A stretch of DNA of 21,308 nt. Source: a virus. The stretch's first letter is position 1. The number at the start of each line of letters is the position of its first letter. The stretch lies in the IMG/VR virus record IMGVR_UViG_3300030090_005192, positions 1-21,308 of that record. One strand, given 5' to 3'. The notes beneath the pieces are model-generated. The model was given only the letters and a program-made list of their open reading frames with translations. It was not told the origin of the DNA and ran no database searches. Both the position numbers and the translations under genes were made by a program. Of this stretch, positions 4,565-15,600 are shown in pieces.

Positions 4565-6405
4565 TGGCAAAAGCTAGTTATAAACCTGAAAGAATTATAG
4601 ATAAAGTAGAGAGTCATTACGAAGCAACAGAGCCACTTCGTAATAGAATGGACAAAGATTACTCTCTTTATAGACTAGATCCCTATGATGCGGGTGATGG
4701 ATATCAATCATATACATCAAATGAACCCTCAACCTATGCCGATAAGATAATATCTTTTGTTGTTGGATCTGAAATGGTAGCTAGAATTCCTAATGTTTCT
4801 GAAAAAGAAGACATTAGAAAATCAAATAATATGAAAGAAAGATTTTTTCTTGGTGCATTAAGAAGTGCTGATGAAAGAATTAAAAAAGCATCTATGCCTT
4901 CAATTAAAAACCAACTAGGTTGGTATATATGTATGAGAGGATGGTATGCAGGCAGAGCATTACTTGTTAAAGATGACAATGAAAAGACTTATGTAGATAT
5001 AACTCCTTGGGATCCAATGCACACTTATTGGAGTGGAGGAGCAGACGGGCTTGATTGGGCTTGTTATAAAATTAAAAAATCTAAAGAACTAGTAGAAAGT
5101 CAATATAACATTAAACTTCCAAGAAACGAACAGTACGATGACGAAGATTGGATAGATGTATATGATTATTACGATAAAGAAATGAATACAGTTGTTCTTT
5201 CTAATGGAAGAGTAGCTAAAAAACCTACACCACACGGAGCAAATAGGGTGCCTGTATTTTTGGGGCCTGTAGGGTCAGCTCCTATGATACAGGCACTTAA
5301 TGATATGACTCCTATTGATGACACTATTGCTGATTATGGCGAAAGTATATTTAAACATAATAGAGAAAATTATGAAAAAAATAATCAAATGATGTCTATT
5401 ATGTTAGAGCTAACAGCTAGAGCAAGACGACAAGGATTAAAAATAAAATCAAGAGATGGAATGAAGACATTAGATGAAGACCCTTATAAAGAAGGAACTG
5501 AAATATCTCTTGCACAGGGAGAAGATGTAGAGCCACTAGGCATGATGGAAGTAGCTAAAGAAACAGGGGCTTTCATGGGACTAGTGTCGGGAGAAACCCA
5601 AAGAGGATCTATTCCTCATACACTTTATGGAGATATACAATTTCAATTATCAGGATTTGCAATCAATACCCTTAGACAAGGTATTGATTCTGTAATCTCT
5701 CCTAGAATAGAATCTCTTGAAAATGCTTACACAACTATATGTATGCTCTTAACAGATCAATATCTAACTGAATCGTTTAATGTTATGGAACTTTCAGGAC
5801 AAGATATGAACAGACAATATTTTTCTCAAAAAATTACTCCTACAGCTATTAAAGATGCGGGAGATATGGAGATAACATTTGTAGGACAACTTCCTCAAGA
5901 CGATATGACAAAGATGAGCATGGCTCAAATAGCAAGAGAAGGAGAAGCACCTTTGTTGCCTGATATATTTATTAGAGATAAGATTCTTGGACTACAAGAT
6001 ACAGATCAAATTGATGATGCTATTAATGAACAGTTGGCTGAAAAAGCTTTACCCGAAGCACAGCTTTATACATTAATGAAATCAGCCGAAGAAAGAGGTA
6101 GACCTGATCTAGCTCAATTATATTTCGGAGAATTAACAACTATTATTAATCAAAAGTTGCAGATGCAAATACAATCAATGCAACAACTACAACAAGTGGC
6201 TATGCCACAACAAGCTCAACAAGGAATGGGAGGCCCCCCAACAGCAGACCCAAGGGTTATGCCTAATGCTATGACGGGAGCACCTCCTCCCGCACCTACT
6301 CCTCAAGCAGGAGGGTTTGTTCCTGAAGGAACACCAAGGCCAGGGGCACAAAGTCCTGAAACAAGAGCTGATTTATTACGACAATTCGGCCCCACAGGAG
6401 TTTAA
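4564..6405 (+). CDS. portal protein
   Basis: The 613-aa protein follows the large terminase, the usual place of the dodecameric portal ring that forms the head vertex and DNA channel. The start is set at 4564 because AAGGAG (4552-4557) is 6 nt upstream; an ATG at 4558 touches the binding site and would add only two residues. The fold is typical: N-terminal helices (ADKIISFVVG, about residues 60-70), a mixed wing/clip (about 120-250), and a long C-terminal helical part including the segment around GDIQFQLSGFAINTLRQ (about 355-375). The last 80 residues are Gln-, Met- and Pro-rich (QQLQQ, PPPAPTP) and probably flexible. No direct motif proves the assignment; length, composition and synteny do. 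Confidence 0.82.
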   Translation: MAKASYKPERIIDKVESHYEATEPLRNRMDKDYSLYRLDPYDAGDGYQSYTSNEPSTYADKIISFVVGSEMVARIPNVSEKEDIRKSNNMKERFFLGALRSADERIKKASMPSIKNQLGWYICMRGWYAGRALLVKDDNEKTYVDITPWDPMHTYWSGGADGLDWACYKIKKSKELVESQYNIKLPRNEQYDDEDWIDVYDYYDKEMNTVVLSNGRVAKKPTPHGANRVPVFLGPVGSAPMIQALNDMTPIDDTIADYGESIFKHNRENYEKNNQMMSIMLELTARARRQGLKIKSRDGMKTLDEDPYKEGTEISLAQGEDVEPLGMMEVAKETGAFMGLVSGETQRGSIPHTLYGDIQFQLSGFAINTLRQGIDSVISPRIESLENAYTTICMLLTDQYLTESFNVMELSGQDMNRQYFSQKITPTAIKDAGDMEITFVGQLPQDDMTKMSMAQIAREGEAPLLPDIFIRDKILGLQDTDQIDDAINEQLAEKALPEAQLYTLMKSAEERGRPDLAQLYFGELTTIINQKLQMQIQSMQQLQQVAMPQQAQQGMGGPPTADPRVMPNAMTGAPPPAPTPQAGGFVPEGTPRPGAQSPETRADLLRQFGPTGV

Positions 6406-6407
6406 TT

Positions 6408-9311
6408 ATGGCAGATCCACAAATAACTATTATTGATTCAGGTTTAAGAGATTTAAATGAAAGAGTTATTCCTATTGGTCTTGAAGGAGATTATAGTGGT
6501 AGCCAATATGCAGGGGTCTATAATCAACTTGATGGTATAAGAAAAGAATTATTGAATTCAGGATTATTAACTGAAGGATTTGAAAAGTACATGAAAAGTG
6601 ATGTGTACGGCGTTGATACTTTTAATTTATTTAATAAACCTAAAGGGGTTAAAGGTAGTGTTCTTACAGGAGATCGAGTTGAAGTATGGAACGAAGCACA
6701 ACTTAGTAATATTACTGAAAATCAAATTCCTGTTTTTAAAATGCAAAACGGAAAATGGCAATTAACAGATATTAATATAGGAGAACCTGAACAACAAAAC
6801 AAATCTGATGTGTTACTTAGCATGGATATTATGGCTAACCCTGATGCAGTAAAAGAATATAAAGCTAGAAAACAAATATTTAATCCACAAATTACAACAA
6901 AAACAGGGCAAGTACTTGATGCTTCACAACTTCCCCGTGCTCCTCAAACTCCACAACAAGCAAGAATAGGTCGGAAAATTACTCCTACAGCAGCAACTAC
7001 TGTAGAAGATTGGATGGAACTAGGTTTTACAGAAGCAGAGGCAGAAGAGAGAGTAAGACAAGGTACTCCTTATGTTGATGCAAATGTGGGATCTTTAGCA
7101 GACACACCTCTTTCAGGAGAATGGGATGACTTTGCTACTGTTACACCAAGTGATTTAAGACCTAAGTATTATAGTCAAGATGTTAAAGATGCAACAGGAA
7201 ATGTTACAAGACAAGCGGGCCCCGTAGGTACTATGGGTGGAGCTTGGGCTCCTCAAACTGTAGAAGAATTAAAAGAACAAGGTTACTCAGAAGAGGAAGC
7301 CTTAGCATTTCAACAAGAATCATTAGCTCAAGCTAAAAAAATGTTTCCACAACAATTTCCTTTAGATATGACAGTAAAAGAAGCTCAAGCTCAAAAACAA
7401 GCACAAATGCAAGGAATGGCAGGATCGGGAATGCCAAATGTAGGAGCTATGGGAGCAGGTGCATTAGGAATGAATCCTGATTTGCAATCTTTGCAATGGG
7501 CAGGATTACCTACTTATGATTATGCAGGAGCATTGCCTTATGCTTTGCCAAGTGCAGGTATTCCTTTAATAGGAGATGTATACCAAGATGTTATTCCTAA
7601 ATATAAACAAGCTTATGATATGGCTCAGTTATTAGGAGTAGTTCAAGCAGATCCACAAGCATTAGCAGGACAAACAGGAACTATAGGATTTCAACAATTT
7701 ATGCAAAGTAATCCTGATGTAAGAGGATTACTTGGTTCAGGATTAGATGCAATAGAATCTGTAAAAGGAAAAATAAGTTCAGGATTATTACCTTCTGCTT
7801 TATCTGATAATGAACAATCTATATTTTATAATTATATTCAAGGAAGCCAAGGTAATCCATTAGCAGGAGTTCAACAAGAACTTGCTTTAAGACAAAGCTT
7901 AACAGATTATTTACCCGAAGCAGTAAGAGGAGCAGCTAGAGCAGGTCTTGCTAGACAATATCAAGAAACCTTAGCTACAAATCCATTAGATTTATTTGGA
8001 GGACAAGCATTAAGTAGATTTAGTCCTTATCAAACAACTGATCCACTTGCTTTTACTCCGACTCCTCAAGGAGGAACTCCACCTATGCCACCGATGTCAA
8101 CAAATACAATGAGGGCACCTATGGCATCGCCTATGGATTTGCCTCCTCAACCACCATCTCCTACTACAAATACAAGTGAACAAGTAACTGTGGCTGCAGC
8201 ATCAACAGCTCCGCCACAAGCACAACAAACTCCTGACGATATACAAACATACAATGCTGAAGTTTTTAAAAGCATAGCACCTGCAGCTCCAACTGCAGAG
8301 CAATATGCTAAAAGCCCTGCCTCTTATCCCGATTATGTTTTATCTAATACAGGAAATGTAATTCCTAAAGAAGGAAGAGATGCTCAATATTGGGAACAAA
8401 GAGCAGTTGTAGATGACCCTGCAGCAGCAGGATTAGTTCCAAGATATGATCCTTATGATGAAAATAAAATAATAGGATGGGACAGATTAGGAGTTGATCC
8501 TGAAGGTATTCAAAAGAAAGTACAGACTTGGGTAGATAGTGAAGGGAATATGCAAAACAGAGTAGTAGGTGGGGAAGAAGCAAGACTAATGAAGAAAAGT
8601 GGATTTATGGATCCCAAAGGAATTATCCCTTCCTTAGGAGTACCTGCAATTGCAGCAGCAACCGAAGGAAGTAGTTATATGCAGGGAGAGAATCCACAAG
8701 GAGCAGGAGTTAATATACCAGATTATAAAATGGTAAATGAAGATTATCTTAGATGGTTAAATCAAGGAGGATACCGATCATTAGTTAATGTAGATCCTAC
8801 ACAAAGCCTTAATGAAGGTATTGGACTAGGATCTCCTACTAGAATACAAGGTACAATAGCTAATTATCTTCCACTAACATTAGGAAATCAAGTAGATAAA
8901 AATTATTATAACTTTTTAACAGGAAGTTATTTTCCTAAGATTGGTATAAGTGCAGGATATGATCCTCAAATGATAGCAGATCAGACTCAACAAAAGATTG
9001 GTATAAGTGCAGGATACGATCCTCAAATGATAGCAGATAAAGCACTTACTTTAGCAAATGCTTCTCCTCCTACTTATATTCCTGTAGATTATTCAACAAA
9101 TACTATAATTCCACAACAACAATTAATAAAAGGATTTAATATGGCTCCGTTTACTCCTAGTGAAGGAATTGGACTAGGGTCTCCACCAATACCATTAGGA
9201 GGAGGATTGTTACAAACTCAAGGTATATTAGACAAAATGCTTACTACAAATCAAGGAGCTGCATTTGGACAACAATTATATCCTTACTTAAACCCATCAT
9301 TAGTGAGGTAA
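6408..9311 (+). CDS. large Pro/Gln-rich hypothetical virion-region protein (967 aa)
   Basis: Not recognised. The gene starts 2 nt after the portal stop with GGAG about 8 nt upstream, and is followed 2 nt later by the 114-aa gene, so it belongs to the head operon. The N-terminal 130 residues look globular. Two similar helical motifs follow: TVEDWMELGFTEAEAEERV (about 198-216) and TVEELKEQGYSEEEALAF (about 284-301). Next come Gln/Ala/Gly-rich stretches (about 310-350) and a Pro-rich linker (about 550-610). Near the C-terminus KIGISAGYDPQMIAD is repeated in tandem (844-858 and 863-877), and the octamer EGIGLGSP occurs twice (about 803 and 919). No enzyme motif, signal peptide or clear membrane segment is visible. 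It may be a structural or ejected internal protein, or a partner of the giant protein. Confidence 0.85.
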   Translation: MADPQITIIDSGLRDLNERVIPIGLEGDYSGSQYAGVYNQLDGIRKELLNSGLLTEGFEKYMKSDVYGVDTFNLFNKPKGVKGSVLTGDRVEVWNEAQLSNITENQIPVFKMQNGKWQLTDINIGEPEQQNKSDVLLSMDIMANPDAVKEYKARKQIFNPQITTKTGQVLDASQLPRAPQTPQQARIGRKITPTAATTVEDWMELGFTEAEAEERVRQGTPYVDANVGSLADTPLSGEWDDFATVTPSDLRPKYYSQDVKDATGNVTRQAGPVGTMGGAWAPQTVEELKEQGYSEEEALAFQQESLAQAKKMFPQQFPLDMTVKEAQAQKQAQMQGMAGSGMPNVGAMGAGALGMNPDLQSLQWAGLPTYDYAGALPYALPSAGIPLIGDVYQDVIPKYKQAYDMAQLLGVVQADPQALAGQTGTIGFQQFMQSNPDVRGLLGSGLDAIESVKGKISSGLLPSALSDNEQSIFYNYIQGSQGNPLAGVQQELALRQSLTDYLPEAVRGAARAGLARQYQETLATNPLDLFGGQALSRFSPYQTTDPLAFTPTPQGGTPPMPPMSTNTMRAPMASPMDLPPQPPSPTTNTSEQVTVAAASTAPPQAQQTPDDIQTYNAEVFKSIAPAAPTAEQYAKSPASYPDYVLSNTGNVIPKEGRDAQYWEQRAVVDDPAAAGLVPRYDPYDENKIIGWDRLGVDPEGIQKKVQTWVDSEGNMQNRVVGGEEARLMKKSGFMDPKGIIPSLGVPAIAAATEGSSYMQGENPQGAGVNIPDYKMVNEDYLRWLNQGGYRSLVNVDPTQSLNEGIGLGSPTRIQGTIANYLPLTLGNQVDKNYYNFLTGSYFPKIGISAGYDPQMIADQTQQKIGISAGYDPQMIADKALTLANASPPTYIPVDYSTNTIIPQQQLIKGFNMAPFTPSEGIGLGSPPIPLGGGLLQTQGILDKMLTTNQGAAFGQQLYPYLNPSLVR
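8937..9038 (+). repeat. tandem duplication, 57-bp period
   Basis: A 45-nt block at 8937-8981 recurs at 8994-9038 with a single T/C difference (silent, TAT/TAC), separated by 12 nt. It encodes the 15-residue repeat KIGISAGYDPQMIAD inside the 967-aa protein. The near identity shows a recent duplication. Confidence 0.95.
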
Positions 9312-9313
9312 CA

Positions 9314-9658
9314 ATGGCAACAAATCCTTTTCAAAGTTATATATCAAATGAATTTTTAGAACAGCAACCTCGTGCTACTTATTTAAGTTCGCCTTTTGCT
9401 CAACAATGGCAACAAAGAAGTACAGGAGTGACAGATCCATCTAGAAGAAGATTTTATCAATCTTCTTTTCAAGATGTTTATAATGATTATCTTGCTCAGC
9501 TTGGAACACAAGCAAGAGCAGGGCAAGTTCCTAGCATGAGATTTAGAGATTATCTTGAAAACGATCCGTTTACAGAAAGATATTCAAGATTAACTCCTAT
9601 GCAAAAAGGTTTATATAGTGGAGATTTTAACCCTAGAACAAGGATGATATATTATTAA
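9314..9658 (+). CDS. small Arg/Tyr-rich hypothetical protein (114 aa)
   Basis: Not recognised. It starts 2 nt after the 967-aa gene with GAGGT about 5 nt upstream, and its TAA shares a base with the ATG of the giant gene (TAATG), so giant-protein translation is probably coupled to it. The protein is basic and rich in Arg, Gln, Phe and Tyr, with the repeated flavour 'RRRFYQSSF' and 'MRFRDYLENDPF' and an aromatic C-terminus (RTRMIYY). It has no cysteine or membrane segment. Its conserved-looking place between the two large genes suggests a virion accessory, adaptor or chaperone for the giant protein, but this is inference from position only. Confidence 0.75.
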   Translation: MATNPFQSYISNEFLEQQPRATYLSSPFAQQWQQRSTGVTDPSRRRFYQSSFQDVYNDYLAQLGTQARAGQVPSMRFRDYLENDPFTERYSRLTPMQKGLYSGDFNPRTRMIYY

Positions 9659-12600
9659 TGCAATGGAATCCTTTTGATACTAGTCAATATATACCTGTTC
9701 AGCCTGAAACTTTACCAAAGCCACAGGCTGATCCTAATTTGGTGCAACAAGCATCTCCTCAACAACAATTAACATTACCTCCTCCTGCTCCGCCTACATT
9801 ACCACCTCCCCCTCCAATGTCGCAAGCTTTGGTTACACAACCTAAACAACAAAGTGCTTTAGGTGCTTTGGGTAGTTGGGCAATAACACCTTTAGTTCCT
9901 GAGTCAGCAGCAGATTTTTTGCCAGGCCCCTTAGGATCAGTAGGAAGATTTATAACTCGTATGACATCTCCTGCTGAAATAGCATTTACTATCGGAACAT
10001 TAGGATGGGGTGCTGCAGCAGGTGCGGGAATAAGAGGAGCTACTACTGTTGGACAGTTGGCAAAAAGCGGAGTTCCTAAGTTAGCACAAAAACCTTTGAA
10101 TTGGACAGGAAGAGCAACTGCAAATTTGGTTGAACCTGTATACATGGGAACTCCAAATGAAATAGCAACAATAACTAAAGCAGCAGCAACAAGAGGCACA
10201 ACTTTTGGTGCAGTTAAAACTTCACGACAAAACATAGTACCAAGAACAGGTAAAGAATTAGCTTTAATAGCAGGAGCACAGTTTGGCTTTGAACAAACTG
10301 CAGAACCTATGGCTGAAGCTTTTGGAACTGTAGGAGGAGCAATTGGAACAACTGCCGCAGGCTTGGCAGGTGGAGTAATTGCAGCTCTTGGAGGACAGGC
10401 AGCAGCTCGTGCTTTTAAACAAGGGTTAGTAAAAAACAAAAATGTTCCTGATGTACGATTAACTCCTGAAGAGGAACTTAAACTTGTTAATGATAATTTA
10501 TCTCTTCCGAACAAAGCTACAATACACGATATTTATACAGTTGATATTCTTGATACTCCTGAAAAACTTATTACTCAAAAACTTCAATTAGATAAAAATG
10601 GGCAATATATAGACCCTGAACTTAAAGAAGACAGTATACAAAAAATTGAATCAAAAACTAAAGATCATTCTATTGAAGGAGGAGTTAAAATGACGGCACA
10701 AGACTATGCTGATTTTAGTGAATCCCTTTGGGGAAGGATGGTCGCAGGAAGTCCTCAAGTATTTCAAGAAGCTTTTAATAGAGTACAATCTTATCTAACT
10801 CCAAGTGCAGCAGCAAGAAATTTACCCGAACAGTTTCTTGTTACACTAAAACAATTATGGGGGAAAATAGACCGATCAGTAAGAGCAGATGCAGATTATT
10901 TAAAAGCTTCTACTGAATATCATGAAAAAGTATATGGGAAACAAGATGCTTACGGGTTTGTTGTTCCTAATTCAGGGGGCCCTATTACTGATGATTTTAT
11001 TAAAGCAGTACAAGATTATAATAAAACTGCTGAAGGAAAAAAGAATCCTATTACAAATCCTGCCCGATGGACTCATCATAGAATAGAAGAAGCTATAACA
11101 GGGTTTGCTCAAATTAAAGAAAAAGGCAAAATGAAAAATGCTGATTGGGGTATATTTGAAAAGCTAGGCTATCTAACAGACGAAATGAAAGATATAGCAA
11201 ACAGGTGGAACATACACAAAAAATACATGGAAGATTATGGAACAGCCATGGGTTACAAAATAGATTTAAAAGAAAAGTTTACTTTAGATAACTTTGAAGA
11301 ACTTACTTTAAAATATGCTTGGAGTCCTAACAAAGATGCTTTGTTCAATTTACTTCCTGAAGGAATTACTCCTAAACAATGGGATGATATGTTTGTTAGA
11401 GGATATATTCCAAGAGCAATGATAGAAGTAGATCCTGTTACTCTTGAAAGAAAAAGCATAGGATTTGGGCACGAAAGTCAGGATGGGAGATTTCATTTTA
11501 CAGAACTCTCAGGTCAAACAAATAAATTTGAGGGGCCTAGAATATTTGGCTCTGCCGAAGAAGCAGCATCAGAAGGATTTAAATTTTTAGATTTAGCTGA
11601 AACTAAACAAGCATGGACAGGCAATAGATATAAAAGAATTATGATGGATAGTGCTGCAAAATTTCTTCAAAGAGAAAGTACTGCAGAAATTGGAAGGCCT
11701 AGTAAATTTCCGTTTGTATTTAAAGACACCTCATTTGGCAGACAAAGACAACAATTGTGGAAAGCACAAATAACAAATAAAAGAATTAGCCAAGAATTTT
11801 TGGATGAATATGGTGAGGATATTATTATTGAAGGCGAAGGTTTTAGAGAAAATCTTACACAATATTATGATGAAAACAAAAGAATGGAACAACTAACTTC
11901 GTCTGATAAAAATAACTACGATAAGAAATTTAACAAAACTCAAGCTAAAAAAATAATCGATAACGAACTAGCTGAGATTACTGAAAAACTTGCAGCCACA
12001 CAATATGATCCTTTTCTTCTTACCAAGCTAACCGAATACCAAGAATGGACAGATGTTTTACAAAGATTTTCAGGATGGGCAAATTCTCAAAAGACAGGAG
12101 CTATAGTATCTTTTGACACATTTAAATCAGCCGATATAAAGTGGCTTCAAGAAAACATTGATAAGTTTGCAGAATTAGAACCATTAAGAGAACTTATTAT
12201 TCCAACAGGAACAAATGAATTAAAAGAAGTAGCCTTTAGTTTTTTTGAAGAAATGTCTAGTAATTGGTGGAAGTGGGAACCTTTAACTGCGTTTAAAGGT
12301 CAACCTACAAAAGAAATAAGAGCTACTGCTTTTATGAAAATAAAAGATGCCTTGGATCAAGCTTATGGTTTTTCAAGTCCAAGAGCTTTTACTTTCCAAG
12401 TTAGAATTAATCAGCTACAAAGATTGTTTGGAGAAGACTTTAGTCGTATGCCCGTATTAAAAAAACAAACTATTATAAACGATATAACCAATTTCAGAAA
12501 TATGGATATTGAAACTAGAAACCAACTAGAAGAAGAATTTTTAGATCAGTTTTTAGAAAGCTCAGAAATAGCAATTAAAGAATACAATACCTTACTTGAT

Positions 12601-15600
12601 GATACTGCAAAGTTAGAATTAGATACTGTTGAAAAAAGAATATCTAAGTTATTGCCTAAAGCTAAAGAGCAAACAGAAGGAAGACCATGGGCTCCCGAAG
12701 GAGGGCCCGTTGGTGCTAGATGGTTAACAGTAGACAGCCCTTTATATAATGCAATTGTAAAAGATAAAACAGGTACATTTAACCAAGGACAACCTGCTGC
12801 TTGGTACGATCCTTTAAACAGACAGATTATTTTAAACGAATCAAGAATAAATGATTTTTGGGCTGAGTATCAAGAAACAGGAGTCTTTAGTCCTAACTCT
12901 TTGCAGTTAATGGATGTAGTTAAAACTAAAAGCGAATTTATTGATTTAGTTTTATATCACGAAATTCAACATATTAATAATGCAATAGGTATAAAAAACG
13001 GAATAGCCGATCCTTTGTTAAAAGGAGAAAGCCAATTTCAAAATGAATTAAGAATGACTCATCAAGCCATAAAGCAATTAGAAGATTTAGGATTTAGAGG
13101 AAAAACAAAAGATACTATTAAAGATCCTGATTGGGGAAACAGAATAATAACTAAAGATTTTCTAGAAGAAACTATTGCTAATAGTAATAAAATATATGTG
13201 CATTGGGATAAGAATCTTGTAGCAAAAGCTAGAGAGGCTTATGTACAAGAGGAACTTCCGAAGAAATTACGGGAAATGTCTGAAAGTGAAGGAAATAAAA
13301 AAACAACAAAGTGGAGAACTTTTGTTGACCCTGTACCTTGGGGAAGAGAAGCTAGCAGATCTTATGGCAAACAACAATACGAAAATAAAATAGTAGATAT
13401 TAAAATAGAAAGCTTACCTGCAACAGATAATGTTTTGTATATAAGTGGTGGAAGAAATTACGCAAGAGCAGCAGATAATTTTCACAAATATTATGCTCCT
13501 GATAGTCAGGAACAACGATTGCAAATTAAAAGAGAATATGTAAAGTCAAGAACTCCTCAACAGACATCTAGGGAAAAATTAAATATGGATGAAGCTTTGG
13601 TAGCTTATATTAAAAAGTTTGGAAAACCAAAATTAATAGTAACAGGTGACGCAACAGGAGCAGATTATTATATAAAACAATTAGCAAGAAAATATAAAAT
13701 TGATGTTAAAGCTCTTGAACCTGATGGGATTGAAAGAGGGCAAACTTTAAAACAACGAGAACAAGGAATACGAGGAAAAGATACTGTTGCTTCTTGGCAT
13801 GATATAAATTATTGGTCAAGGCAAACATCAAAACAACCACTAATGAGGATATCAAGAGAAAATGGTATGTCTAACGGAAAGCTTTTAACATGGACAGAAG
13901 ACAGAGTAAGACGATTTGCTAAAACACATTTTGGATTGTTAGATACCGATCCTGCTGATGTTCAAATAGAAAAAATGGGACAAATGAGAAAAAAAATAAT
14001 GGAAGAGTGGGGGCAGGGATATTATTATTGGACAGGTAAAATGAGGCAAGGAGTTGATTATAAAGGGAACCCTAGAGAAGAATATGATATTAGAAGAAAT
14101 CCTACCCCAAATATAGATGAAATGGATAAATGGCACATGATTTCAGTTAGCATGGCAGGCCCCCGAAGAAATATTCAAGCCATAGAAAACTATAATCCAA
14201 CTCATGCTTTAACATTTGATGACGGAGGTTCGGGCACTAGATCTGCCAAAAGAGCTTTAAATGAAAGAGGTATTGAAACATTTGAATTTGCAAAAGATAG
14301 ACAAGCAAGTTTAAAAAGATTGGAAGTAGATCCTAATAAAGAATATGATATAACCCAATTAACAAAAGAACAAATAGAAGAGTTAAGAAAAGCTACTCCT
14401 GAAGAAGCAGCAGCAAAAGGGTTAGTCTTAGAACAAGTTCCTTTAAAACGACAACAAATAATTGAATCTGCTTATGATGTAAGTAGTGGAAACCAAGACA
14501 ATTTTGGTCATCAATTTAGTGCATTAGCTGCAAGATTTGAAGAAGGTGATAATAAAGGATTGGTATTAGAAGAAGTATTTCAAACACATATTAAAGATCC
14601 TTTAAATGTTTTGAAATTAGAAAAGCCAAAACCTCGTACAGGAACAGCAAGGCAAAGAATACAACAAGTATTAAATTCAAATGTATTTAAACAAACAAAA
14701 GGAATGAGCCCTGAAGTAATACATAGACGATACATTGCCGCAGGAGAAGTATATCCTTATGCAAGAATAATTCTACCTTCTGAAATATCTGAACAACAAA
14801 TAGTTTCTCCGTCTTTGATTGACCAAACAGAATATAATTGGGTACAAAAAGATTTAGAAAACGGAATCCTTGTAACTCAAGATTTAACATCAGATCAAGT
14901 ACAAAAACTATATCCCGAATATTACAAACAACTAGAACCCAAGCCTACTGATAATGAAACTGTTACTATGTATTTTAATTACGAACCTTTAAACAGTGCT
15001 TATGATAAATTGTGGGATGAATGGGCTAAACAAAATGAAAAATTAATAGAAGAGTTAAATGAGAAAACTAAAGGTAAAAAAATCATTGATACTAAGATGA
15101 GTGAAAGTGCATTTGCTAAAGATCCTAGAATTGTAAATAGCCAAGCTAAATCTTTGGCAAGAATTTTAACAGATAGATACGGAACTACTAGGCAAGGAGT
15201 AAGGGGAGAAAGATATAATGTAGGAAAGAATTTCCCGATCATAACTCCTCAACAGGTAGATAGTGACAAGAATGTATTATGGATATTTGGAGATAATGTA
15301 GCAACTGCAAATGATCCTAAAAGTTTTCCAGGTAGGGGCGGATTAGCTAAACCAATGAGAGCTCCTGAAAAAAGAGAAAAAGATAATGCTTTTGGGATTA
15401 GAACTAAATGGAGACCTGATACAAAAGCAGGAGCTTATTTTGAAGGAGCAGCTAAAGGAAGTAGGGAGTATGAAGAAATAGTGCAGATGATTGACGAGGA
15501 TATACAAAGAATTCCTAGAGGAAGAACAATTAAAATGCCTTGGGATCCTGTTAAAAAACAATATGCAATTGGAACAGGAATGGCAAAATTGCAAGAAAAA

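Noticed and set aside
9759-10514. 251-residue open frame on the minus strand opposite the start of the giant gene
   Set aside because: It is antisense to a clearly coding Ala/Gly/Pro-rich region. Its Cys/Pro/Gly-rich composition mirrors the sense codons, and it has no family signature.
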